Of a stretch of 64,000 nucleotides of DNA, positions 24,301 to 37,400 are shown one piece after another (the stretch's first letter is position 1; every line of letters begins with the position of its first letter). A program made the position numbers and the translations under genes. Source of the stretch: Thalassia testudinum. Lineage: Eukaryota; Streptophyta; Magnoliopsida; Alismatales; Hydrocharitaceae. The stretch covers positions 40,207,001 through 40,271,000 of the forward strand of contig JAZHRO010000055.1 in NCBI GenBank assembly GCA_037157565.1, given 5' to 3'. The notes beneath the pieces were generated by a model. It was given only the letters and a program-made list of their open reading frames with translations. It searched no databases and was not told where the DNA came from.

Positions 24301-25235
24301 CTTCAATTTTCCACGTAAAATTTGTACGGAAAGGCCAAGGAAAACCCACCCACAGAAAGAGTGGTCGTCATTGAGGAGGTGAAGTCGTTTCACATTCACC
24401 GTAACACGACCTCCACTCTCTTTCCTTTCTTTTTCTTCCTTTTTTTATTTTAAGGGGGTCATTCTCTTTCCTTCAATGAAGAGATCGTGCGCGACCATCA
24501 CCGGTCTACACGAAAAACCGTACCCTCTGAGTTGACGATGAAATACACTTTCGTCTATTAATTTCATTACGTCACGACAATAGTAATATATATTAAATAT
24601 ATCAATTTAAATATAATATATTCATTAAAATATTTTTATAATATCACATAAATCTATTCATATCAGTATCTTAATATTAAATAAATATATACTAATATCG
24701 CAACAAAGTTACCCTATTTTTGTGTAATTTTAAACGAAAATTTTATTCATAACTAGTACACTAAATAAATAATATAAAATTTTTATTCATTATCAATTAT
24801 ACCTATTATCATTCATCACATTCATCCTTCACTAAATCACACCCATCTCATCTACCTCACACCAATTCATTTTCAATACAAATAAAAATAAAAATTAATA
24901 AAAATATATCAATTCAAATACCATAATCACACCTATTAACCTTCATCTTATTTGTCTACTTATACCCCCTCAAGACTTCCTGAAATTTAGCAATCAAACT
25001 TTACCTCCACCAAACAAGGCCTCGGCTCATTTCCCGTTGATCACACATCACAATATCTCGGCAATAGAAACACAGTGGCAAATTACGGTGCAACACATTT
25101 TCAAATAAAATCCTAAAATCCAAGATTTCAGATTGGGGTGAAAAATTCTATATTCACCTTAAAAGATCCGCCCGGAGGGGAAGCGGCTACGATGCTTCTC
25201 AGAGAAGGTAACAGTGTTCAACAAGCAGACAAGGA
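24301..25235. other. AT-rich spacer downstream of RidA
   Basis: No coding frame recognised. Dense ATATATT-type sequence from 24540 to 24900. Confidence 0.4.
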
Positions 25236-25240
25236 AGGCA

Positions 25241-25246
25241 TTTATT
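25241..25246 (-). terminator. Candidate poly(A) signal of the RidA gene
   Basis: Minus strand reads AATAAA 104 bases downstream of the RidA stop codon, a plausible 3'-UTR length for a plant mRNA. Position only; no transcript evidence. Confidence 0.45.
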
Positions 25247-25349
25247 TTTAATTTTGCCGATGGAAGCCTGCATAATATCACAGAAAGAAGGCGAGATTTT
25301 GGGAATCTTATGCATCATCGGGTTACAAATTAAGCAACAAAATCCTGCA

Positions 25350-25444
25350 TTAAAGTGCAGCAATGCACTCAATTTCAATCTTCGCATCAAGTGGCAATGC
25401 AGCCACCTGATAAGTTGCCCGAGCCGGTGCTGGAGCAGGGAAAT
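25350..25444 (-). CDS. RIDA: RidA coding exon 6 (last)
   Basis: Follows acceptor CACAG. Encodes residues 170 (part) to 200: FPAPAPARATYQVAALPL and KIEIECIAAL, then TAA. Carries the catalytic Arg of the RidA family. Confidence 0.93.
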
Positions 25445-28400
25445 CTGTGAAAAGGAATTCGTTGTCATTAAGTTTTTACAAGGAAATAACATCCAGAGTT
25501 GATAAAAGCCAGAGTTTCATTGTAATGTTGATAAAAGCTTTTATCAACACTTTTCGATGTCTACAACCAGATGTAAGACAATGAATTACTCACATTTACC
25601 ATAGATTTCGTTCACATTTTTGAAATCCTTCAGATCCGCCAACCTGTAACAGGACAACAGTTGGAAACCACAACTACAATGTATTGAGAAGATAAATGAA
25701 CAAACTGCAGCTGATAGGGAGTGAAATTCAAGACCATTGACGAGGAAGGAAATGCATACAAAATTGTTGTTTTAACAACCGAAGAGTGGCTTGCTCCACT
25801 GGCTTTGAGTATTTCACCAATATTCTTCATGATCTGCATGTTGCCAACTATGTCAGCATGAAAAACAAACCCACGAGCCATATAAATTTTTGAGGAACAG
25901 TGAATAAACCTGAGGAATTGAGAAGTTAGTTTTGTCCAACAAAACACAAAAAAGAAAGAAACAGACAATGAAATAACTATCTTCAAGAAGTAATCAAAAT
26001 TAGCTAGGTAATTTAATCAATTCAAACAAATTATCGGGGATGAGAAAAGAATAGCCAACAAGCAGCTTTGGATATTAGATACGTCTTTTCCAATGAACAA
26101 GATTGCAAAAATTGATGCTCAGAATTTAGTCGGATAAGTTATGGACATATAGAATATGGGACAGTAATCAGGAAGTTATCGGTGTTGATTTAGTTTTTAA
26201 CGTCCAAGATGTAATGAATACAAATTTTCCTAATTAAGAATGACACTGCTATTTAATGCATACTACTAACTACTAAGCCTTTTGCAACAGTAAGTGGAGT
26301 CTTTACATGGACATTTTGCCACCACCCAGATATATGATGGTGCCATCCCAGGCTTAGTACCAAGTAAGCAGGATTATGCCAATGGCTTCCTTTTGCCAAT
26401 TCTTCGGTCTTCCTGGCTTCTCATGGGAGGCTCAACAACCAACTTACCTCTTTTTTTCCCTTTTTTGTTTGCAAATTTCCATCTGTTGAGGGGGAAGAAG
26501 CCATTGCATCGAAATGAATCCCTCCAAAGGGCAAAGTGGGAACAACTGTACCCGTTCAAGGGCGTGGGTGGGTGCATTTGGGGTGGGGTGGACATGGATG
26601 CCCCACAAATGAGGGAACTTGACACCCCAAGCAGGGGGAACACAAATCAAAACTCCACAACGAAACAAAAACAAAACAAAACATGCAATCCAAGTGACCC
26701 TTTAGCCTTGCTCCACACAACAGACAGGCTCCACATCAGTAGGAACAATATGTGCACCACAATGGTCACCGGCAAATCACACAAGGTGAGAGATGGGTAA
26801 GCATACCCAAAATGATCCTCGACCATAATGTGCCTGGTCCCACACATGGCCCCAAAGAGATGCTTCTGCAACAAAGACCACAATGGAGGTGAGGCAAATC
26901 TCGGCCCATCCAAGCATCCTGTAGCATTCACCACCATAGCTCTAGTCAGGACTTGCAACCCCACTGAAGCCAAGGACAACCGCAACGGACATGGTGAAAC
27001 AAGGCCAACTGTGGCCAGTCAAAAGCAAGGCTAGCTGGGGCCATAGCCAACCATAGCCAACCAAGGCCCACCAAAACCCCCAACAAATCAGCATCCCTGC
27101 ATCAACAAGGGACTCAACAACTGTGATCAAGATGACTGGAGACCTGTGATGCTAGTCATCTTGTGATGCTTGGTCATCTTCATGATGGTAAAGGGATGGA
27201 TCCACTAGTACACGGGCAAAGCACCAAGCTACAAGCCAAAGTAGAGTAGGAGAGTAGTTAGAGACCAGGTGAGCAAGCACATACAGCCAAGAGGGAGGCA
27301 GAGGATCTTTCTCTTCTGCAAGAGAGAGGGGAGGGGAAGAGGGGACTGAAGGAGGGGATTGCTCAAAGGGGACACCAACTACAAGGCAACTGGGGGTCCA
27401 AAGAGGCTGGCGGCAGCAATCTTTGGAGGAAATCCTAATTGTCTCACCTTTCTAAAGAAAGGCAAGAGCCTCTCCCTAGAAAGGGAAAGGCCAAAACAAT
27501 GATCAACAACCAACTTCTCATTTTATCTTCTATTGGTGCCTGCCTTTCCAAGATAACCTCATTGGTGAACCTAATCCTTTCTTGTATGGTAGAACATCAA
27601 CTTGAAAGTCTTCAATTTTGCCACAAATATCCTCTACACAAGTTTGCAATTGATAGCTCGACACTTAATCCGTTAGCATGATAGGTCTCAAACAATTTTT
27701 ATATAGATACCATTGTAATCCTTCAAAATTAATAGGTTGCCATTGCATTTCCAACATTACATTGAATACCATCCAAATGATCATATCAGTTTGGCAATTG
27801 TCACTACGTTATTCGGAATTGTCACTCCGTTAGAGTGTCATTAAGTTCAACGACAATGGACCAAAAATGAAAAATTTTTTTAAACCCTTTAAAGTATTTT
27901 TTAGTTATCCCCTTCCCCCTCCTCTCTCCTCTACCTCCTCCTTCCTTCCCCCATCCCTCCACCTTCGACAAACCTCCCATATCGCCTTCTTCCTCCTCTA
28001 CTTCGACGTCACCAATGTCAAGCTCTACAAAATCGATTCCGCCATCCTCTGTGCCCTCTCTAGCATCCCCCTCTGCTTCAACATCACCAATGTCAAGCTC
28101 TACAACATTGGCTCTGCCATCCTCTATGCCCTCTCTGGCACCCCCATCGACATCATGGTAATCCTCCCTAACGAGATCCTCCCACTCGTTGCCTCCTACC
28201 CCTCCTTCGCAGCATCACATCCTACCTCCCCTTCCACCTACATCTTCATCGTTGCCCTCAGCCATGAGGTCTTCATCGACCCCCCGCAACCTCACCACCT
28301 CTGTTGTGACTCCCATCCTCGACCTCCTCACCACTCGAGGCCCCTACTCATGGTCAACACCTACCCCTTCTTTGCTCCAAGGTTAGAAATACCGATTTCG

Positions 28401-31400
28401 ACGTCAATTCGATAAATTTTCAAGTGCACATTTAGCCGGCACGTTGAGGGCACGTCGTGGGAATGCCCATCTTTTGACGCTAGATTTCAACTATTTCGAT
28501 GCCTAAAAAATACTCCAATTTGGAGGCATGTCAACGCATGCCAACAAAAATGATAGAACTGGTCAAAATGATTGGAATTTTAAGAATAACTATTTAAATA
28601 GATAAATATTTCCATTTAAGCCCCAAATCATATCTTATATTTCCTATTTAAATGAATAACTATTTTTAAAATTAAGGACAACAAGAAGAAAAGTGTTGAT
28701 ACTAATTCAAAAGGAGATATTGGTGATATATTGTTGATAGTAGGAAATTTTGAGGAAATTACTAAAAATGACCTAAAATGGGTAAAAATGTTACAATATG
28801 AAAAAATGCATAGACTTTGGAAGACCAAAATCATATTTTGAGGGGCCCCCCTACGGTACGGATATCTTTCAAGTTGGTGATATGCGATACATAACTCATG
28901 CAACAGTAGCAGCAGAGTAGCGTAACAGTAGCCAGCCAATAGCCAACAATAGCAATGGCATGCGACATGCATCGCGCACGCGACCTAGCACCAGGCAACA
29001 ATGCAAATTGACATATCATTAGCATGCCGAAAATTTCAATAGCATACCATCGGCATACCGAAGATATCCTTGTATTTCGATAAGTATGTCATGTCGATAT
29101 GGCATCTTGTCAAAAACCCCTATTTCGGTAGCATGTCGAGGGCATGCCGACAACATTCTAATCATTGCCTCGCTTACTTCGCCAACTTCAACATTATCCT
29201 TAATTACACCTCTTCCGCCCCAACCCCAATGTTGTTGACCCTACCATGAGGATCATCTACCATAGCCTTCTCGATGCACAGCTCAATGCAGTGTTCACAA
29301 CCAACCAAGCGTTGGAGTACGAGAATGTGAAGGTGGTGGTGTCGGGACCAAATGATTGTCAAAGGGAGATGCATTGAATATAGCAAGGTCCAACGAGGTG
29401 TAGGTGGTCCGTCAAGGCAACAAGGGAAAGTGGAGGGGGCAGGAGAAAAGAGGTGGAGGTGAGAGGATAAGGAAAGCAAAGGTGAAGGGGATGGAGAATA
29501 ACAAAAACATACTTTCAAAGATTAAAAAAATAAATTTTCCTTACTTTTTGATCCATCATTGTCAAACTTAATGGCACTATCCAACGAAGTGGAAATTGAG
29601 AAACTGATATGATTATTTGGATGACAATTAAAGTAATATTAGGAATGCAATGACAATTATTCATTTCTAAGGTTTATAATGGCATCTATGTAAAACTCCC
29701 TAAGTCTTACAACTATTTTATAGCACTTCCCTTTGACTTTGAAAGTAATCTCCTCACAAAACATAAAAATTCCCATTCACTTCAATCAACCTGCTTTAAT
29801 GTTATGTGAAGCAGGTAGTAGTAGTAGGCAGCAAGCAGTAGTAGGAAATGAGAAACTCGCTCAGATCCCCCACCAGTCATCAAGGTCTTTGGGATTTCCA
29901 ATAAGAGGAACACATGCTCTAAAAGAACTCGCAAGGGAAATAGCAAAGTTGGCCGCAAGGCCAATAGCAACAACAACAGTAAAGGCGGGCTCACTCCTCA
30001 ATAGAGCCCTCAAATGATCTAACTCCCCAACAATGAACTGTATAGGAGACTACTCTATAGTAGTCTTAGACATAGGAGTTTCAGCAATATACATTTGATT
30101 GGCCCAAGCAAGCTTCCAAAACTTCTTCAGACACTTCTCAGAAGGGTGATTCATCCACTTGCAGTAAGTGCAAGGAGAATAGATATGACAGCCCCTTCTA
30201 CGACCACTATAATGACTACCTCTCCCTCCAAAGGCAACGAGGGTAGAGGTGTCAAGAATAGTAACAAAAAGAGAAGGTGGTGCATCTGCATCAATTTTTT
30301 GAAGATAGCTATAAATAGTATCCAAATCTGGGATAGCATCAAATCACAAGAGTTGATCCATGGTTAACTGGTAACAAGAGCCTAAGCATCAAGAATCGAA
30401 ATGTCTACCACTTTTTCCTTTGAGTAGTTTGTGCATCACAGTAGGAGGGTTGAAAGATTGCAAGTTCTTCAAACAGTGACTCCATTGTAGTGTAGTAGTC
30501 AACTAATGACAATTCCTGTTTGTTTGTAGACCATATGTGCACATATAAATGTAAGCAAGGTGGGAGTCCTTTGACTTCTAGGAATATTTCTTGGCTAATT
30601 TGTCCTAGAATCTTTGGCATTCTTCTTATATGGCATATTTAGTACAATCTTTGGTTCGATGTTATTCAGCAATTAGTTCATGGCCATATAATTATGTTGC
30701 TCCCACTTGTCATATACCTTGTCTTTGGTATTTAGTTCATCTTTGCTCAAGATGTAAAGCTTCTTCTATCCTCCAATGAAGATCTTGAATTCCCAAGACT
30801 ACGGGAACACAATTCTAACTACCATAAGTTTGATGGAAGTGCCCTGAACTATGATTATAGTAGTGGAGGCCAAAGACTTGGCTTCCATAGCAATAAAAGA
30901 GGGTGATCCTGACGTCATCATGTTGAGAAGTAGATCAAACAATTAGAAAAGGCATACGGTCTGATGTACAATAGGGCAAGCCATGCACAAGAAATGCTCA
31001 CGGCAAGAAAGACAGCTCACGCATGAGAGGTGCGTAGTAAGGGCGGTCACCACACTGTGCACATGGCAAGATGAGCAACGCATGCGTGCGAAGTTGCATG
31101 CGCAAGTGTGGCGGCACTTGACGCACAATAGGAGCATTGCGAGCAAGGGAAAGTAGTGTGCGAAGCATGCGAGGAGGCTAAGCGACACGCAAAGGGTGGT
31201 GCGTATAGAGAGGAGGGCAATGGCATTTATTGGGACTTCGAGGATCAAGAATCTCGCTCCGATACCTTGTTGGAAAAAATAATCCCTCTCAATCCACCCC
31301 TCATCTAACATATCAAATGAATGAGTTGCTAAAAGGCATTTACGGCCCCTATTGCCCCCAAATGCTAGGTACTTAGACAACTGAGATCCTAAAAGATTTA

Positions 31401-34400
31401 TGCATATGCACAGTAACACAAACCAATACATTATACATATGCATATGTTTTATAAATACTTTGGACAAACAAATACACAATGTACACATACAAATGCATA
31501 CATGTGTATCTGTACAAGTAGTTGCATATGTGTATATATACATACGCATAAGTATATAGTTATGTTTGTATGCTGAATGTATATATGTACACATACATGC
31601 ATATTAACATATGTATACATAAATTTATGTGTGCACATCATAATATGTATATGCACATGTATATATGCACATATATGTGCTTACTCAAGAGAGAATGTTC
31701 ACTAATTAGGTAAAAAGCAATCCAAAAACCCTAAAAGTATTTAAAGAACAAAAAATCATAGTCGGCTCAAGCCTCAAGCTCTCGCCTAAGCTGCCTGGCA
31801 CATTAGTCCAAGCACTTGCCTAGGCTATGCTTGAGACTCAATTAAGGCTTGTCTAGGCTTAGGGCCTCGCCTCGGCACACCTTGGCAAGTGGCTTGCCGG
31901 GTAAATAACTGATTGATGATTAATCATGACTATTCATTTTTTTAATATTCCAGCTGCACTTCTCAAAATAAATATATAATTCTGTTCTGCTACCACTTGA
32001 AACTGCCAAAAATATGGATAATAATTATGTGAATCCTTTCCGTCAACAAAACATAATTTTACTAAAAGAATCAGCATCCTGTACCAAAAATCTATTAACA
32101 TATATACTAAAGCTGGCAATTTCTCATGCCTCACCAAAACAGTGACACTAGGTGCCATGGAGATCTGATGCACATATCTGAGTGTCCCTTTTGACCATGC
32201 CCACCAACCTGCACACTTGCTTTTTTCCTGCCATGCTCTCTCCCACCTACAACTCTTCCCATTTCTTTCATCTATTTGTTCTCTCTCACTCCATTTGCAC
32301 TTGCACCCTCTTTCTTTCCTTCCCTCTCCACTTGCAATATTCTTCATTTCATTCTATCACAATCACGCGACTCCCTCTCTGTCATATTTATTTATTCTAC
32401 TTCAGCGGGCCATTCAACACCACTACCTAGAATTTCTTTTCCTCAATAAAGTTACATGTCTTGATTTTTGAATCTAATATGTAATTTATCAATTTTTAAA
32501 ATGATAACTTCTATAAGATATTTCCTATGTGCTTTTATAATCATTCATATCTATAAAGATGATATCAACATGTTCTTATGAAAATTCCATTTCATTAGTA
32601 TGCCAATGGGAGGCAAACTATTTTCCTTTTTGAGTGTTGACCATGCTTTAGTTAACTCACAAGCTTCAGAAACATGAAACAAGGATTGGGATGAGACAAG
32701 CAATCTAATAGGTGGAACATTGAATAATTTCTCTCACCATATTGTTTAAGCAATATTTTTCTTCCTTTCATTAAGTTAATCGCACATACAGGTAATCCTT
32801 TTCCCTCTTGCCCCTACAACCAGGAAGTAGCCATCAATTAGACATTTAAAATCAATTTTCTCTTGCTAGCATCTTTTAGCATTCCAAGGCTACTAAATCT
32901 TCTTTTGTTCGAATCTAAAGCCAAGACAAGGTTGGTGTCCAAACCTAGGTTGAAGCCAAATATTTATGTTGGTTAATCAGTAGTGCGTTGTTCTTTGAGT
33001 TTTCTTTTTCCTTTAATTTTGTTCTTGACTTTGTTAAGTTTGAATCAATAGAGATTTGAATTTTCAGATTTGTCGACTTTTTACAATTGTTCATCCTATA
33101 AACACTATAACATATTTGGTACAAATGATACATTAATTATCTAACAATAAGAGTCAATTTGACCACACAACGCAACATGCAGGTGTGATGGACACTAGGA
33201 TATATCTAGAGTTGCACTCAAAGGACAGCTTTTCGAAAGCAATTCAGTATGTTGTATGCTAAATACATTGAGATACCTATTTGGTTATTTATGTTACTCA
33301 TTACATGAGAAAAAATAAACTATCTATTGGTAGGGGGTCAGTCTGCAACTATATAAGGTAATTTACAATTATGCAATGGCTAATTGACTACTATTTATAT
33401 ATATAATATATACAATATATGCAATATGTGTAAGTAATTGTAAAAACAATTGCACTTTTATATGCTCTATCAAATAACTTAACGTTGAAATAGAATTACC
33501 AACAAAATGAATAACAAATCAAAGGTTTTCTTATCTATTTTATTATATACAAGCAAAACAAAAAAAAATGTATTAAAGGAAAATATAAAAGATTTTTAAA
33601 TAAACGAAAACATCATAATGGATAGATTGCCTTGATTTCATCATTTTTTATTGAAGTTTTAGCAAATCTGTCACTTGATTTGATTGTCACAAAAAACCAA
33701 CCAATATGGGATGCATCCCGCAACAAAGTGTGGGCACTCTTTGGCTAGTATTATGTATAAGAAACCATGTTAGAAATCATTTTACCTGCTCTGTTTGCTC
33801 CTCTACATTGTCTGAGATGAACTTTCCAGTCTGAGGAAAGAGAGCAAAGCTAAATTAGAAGATATCCTTTGAAGGACACTAAGGGCATTGAAAATAAAAG
33901 CGATTCTCACGTCAGGAACCAGTCCTAAAACACCAGAAACAAAAACAAGGTTCCCAGCCTTTATAGCTTGAGAATATGGGCCAAGAGCAGCAGGTGCTTT
34001 ATCGGTCTGGACAGCTTCTTTAACATCTATATAAAAGCAAAACACAAGCCACAGTTTAAAATTGGGCATCTACATGTTGGAGACAATGGAAAAACTTCCA
34101 CTTTAGATACTCAAGAAAGATAACATCATCAGCCAATGGCTAATCAAACCATAATGCACTTCAATAGTAGCTTCATTTGCAGTAGATTGACCAATTTCTG
34201 TTTGAAATTATCCGTCGGGTGATAGAAATTGAGATTATGAATATCCCTGGGTATTTTGCCAAGATTCAGCCAAATCCAGCTTCCACTCAATTTTGGCCAG
34301 ATTTACTACTATAATATTCTAATCAAGTCCAACAAAAAAATAGGTGGGGACTTCAGACTCTGAGATTGAAGAGTGCACCAAAAAAATACTTCTTGATCTA

Positions 34401-37400
34401 AACCAAAATTTCTGCAATATCATCTTTAAAAAGAAGCATATCAACTAAGAAATTTACTATTCACAAGACAAATTTGGTCCATTTGTGGACCTGAGACAAC
34501 TACATGAAAAACCATTTTGTATCAATGGGAAGTTTGCTTTCTAGTTGAGAAGTGTCTCTATCCTTTTCACTAAACGATTCTGTATCAGTGGGAACGTTGC
34601 TTTCCAGTTGGGAAGTGTCTTTGTCCTTTTCACTTCTTGTTACTCTTTTTGTTTAATTTTTTAGATATTCTTAGTACCAACTAATAGAAGTCAGCATATT
34701 CAATAATAGAAGGAACATACAAGAAAAATGAACGACAAGAAAGCACTCTAATTGGCAACATTAATGATACAATGAGATTATGCCGTAAAAAAAAAGGGAA
34801 AGAAAGAAGGAATGAAAAGGTGATAAAACAAGATCAGAAACAACAAGAAACAAAAGCACAACATTGTTTAGCCACGGAGTAGAAGTTAAAAACATAAAAT
34901 ATTCAAGAACAGGCAAGGGATTTTCTAGAGGAATACTTCCTAGAAAATAAATAGTAGATCAGAACTTTAGTAGGTGGTTATTTAAGTAAATAGAAATCTT
35001 GCCAAACAGTAGGTAAGCCTTTTTCCATATTAAGTGGGGTCAGATAGATGGAATTTTCACCTCCATTCAGGATAACCTGGGCCATTCCAGAATTTTTGAT
35101 TCAAAAAAGCAGGACAAGCACAAAATGCATTCTGAAAGAGAATGAGGAAAAGCCAGTGAAGTACAGTATTTGACATGTCATGTGATAGATCAAGTGGGTC
35201 AAATACTCAAGCAAAAGACAGATATTTAAGGTTGAAACTCAGAATCCAATTTAATGACTGAAAACATTTTTGAATGTTGCAATGAATATATTTAGGCATC
35301 AGACACATGATCTTCCAACAAGAAAGCAATTTTACCATTTTACTATACTCAGTCTACCATAAGTAAGATTTAAACAATGAATATGCTTTCGGCGAACATT
35401 TTACTAGAACAAAACCCCAGATTTAGCATTCTTTTTAATGCTTTGTCACAACTTCTAACTTATAAAGGTCCAAGAACAATTGTATTTTATCATGTTATGT
35501 TCATTGTTTTGCATTTTTCCCATATTTTGGGACTTACTATGCAACTCTTTCCTTGATGTCTATTTAAAGATATTAGAGTTCCCCAACAAGATACAATTTC
35601 ATTCTCTTTTACATGGAGAATCCATCATAGATCAGTTTCATACAAATCTTGTCCTCCCACCTCTTTTCGTTCTCCACCAAATAAACAAAGTTTCTTGTTC
35701 TCTATCATGTTCATTATCCTCTTGTGGTGACAAGCCTCTAATGACAACACCACCCACCAGCAACAACCAGTGACAGTAATAATACCACTCACTGGCGGCT
35801 TTCCCCTTCAACTACAGTCTATATTCCCAGTACAACCCCTAACGTGTAGTTCCTTGCAGTTTCAGTATTTCATGTGATCGAAGCAATTTGCTTCAGATTC
35901 ATGCAAATCACATGAAAGGAGGTTGGCATGACTCACATGATTTGATTTTCATATGATACATGCTAGAGATGTTTTTATGCGTCCTTGCAACGTAAATCTT
36001 TGGTTCACTCATCAAAGGGGATAATGAACCCTGTATATTCTAGATGTGTTAGAAATCAATTGTATGGTATATATTCTGTTTTATTCTTTTTTTTTGCACG
36101 TATTCCTAATGTCACCTCTTTACTGCCATTGCTTCTTCTACTCCATCACGACAATTTTCGAATCATTTCCAAGTCAAGCCTTTGGCCTCCACTACTATTG
36201 TGGCAAAGCACCTCTATCAAGCTCAATGGTGCTTAAAACTATATTTTTAGAGTCCCAGGCATTCTCCATTTTCATTGAAATGACAAAAGAAGCTCTACAT
36301 TCTTACTATCATGCAGCAAAAGAGCAGTAAAAATAAAGATATTTTATTCAACACCTAAATAAACAAAGGAGTGCACATCCACATTGGGTGCCAAATGTGA
36401 TAATCTTAGTAAAAATCAATATTCAAAATCATGCCCAAATTTTTAAAAAACTTCAACAGAAACCATGCCTTCTTGTGTAACAAGTGGGCTCAGCCACACT
36501 TTCCTCCTTTCATATCTATCCTAAGCCATGAAGCAAGGTCATATGCGATCATTTGCTTCCAAAGCTTGTTCATCCATCCTCAAGCCCTCTTATAAGGCTC
36601 GACATCCAGTTTCCCACTCTTCCTCATCAGACCATCAAAAGGCCTCCAATTTTGTCTTTGCTTGGTCTCAACCAACCTTTTCTTTACTAACATCATTCTA
36701 AATCATGTAAATCAAAGAATGAAGGAGGCCTGGGTGTACGTAATTTATCTCATTTTAATAAGACTTTATTACTGAAATGGGTGGTTAGATTTCTGTCAAA
36801 TGATGATTCTTTGGTGAATTCTGTCCTGAGGGATTAGCATGGTGATTGTATGAAGATGATGCATGCAGCTGCAGTTGTTTCCAATGGTTTTGTTGCTTTT
36901 TGGCACTCCATTAGATCTCTTTTCTCAGAATTTGCAAATCACTTTATCCCATCTCTGGGAGATGGTGGTACTTTCAGATTTTGGCATGATGATTGGTCAG
37001 ATTTTGGATCATTTTAAACCTCAGAGGTTATTTCAGCACGTGGACAATAAAGAAGCCAAGGTAAGAGATTTATGGGATGGAGTTCATAGTTGTTGGGACA
37101 TCAGGCTGCCGGCAGGATTTCGGAGACAACTTTTAATGATTTTCAGCAGTTACTACAAAATATTCATGACCTTTCTCCTAGAGCTACAAAGCCCGATGGT
37201 TACAATTGGAAGCATGGTACATTCTTGGTTGGTCGTGCTTGTAAAATATTGTTTAGTGGTGGCACCATTGATAATCAGGTTAATGGAGATTCAAGATTGA
37301 TTATGAAATGCAAGTTTCCTCTCAAAATCAGATTATTCCTTTGGTTCCTTAGAAGAAAGCGAATTGTAACTCGTATGTGTAGATCTAGATAGGCTCTGGA

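Noticed and set aside
26294..26800. 168-codon + frame in RidA intron 3
   Set aside because: No family motif, no start context or codon pattern; kept only as unassigned sequence.
29204..29518. 104-codon minus frame
   Set aside because: Antisense of the GH17 remnant, whose + frame matches the family.
31395..31680. Regular short repeats resembling an array
   Set aside because: Imperfect dinucleotide-like words without spacer structure; a microsatellite, and CRISPR is not expected in plant DNA.
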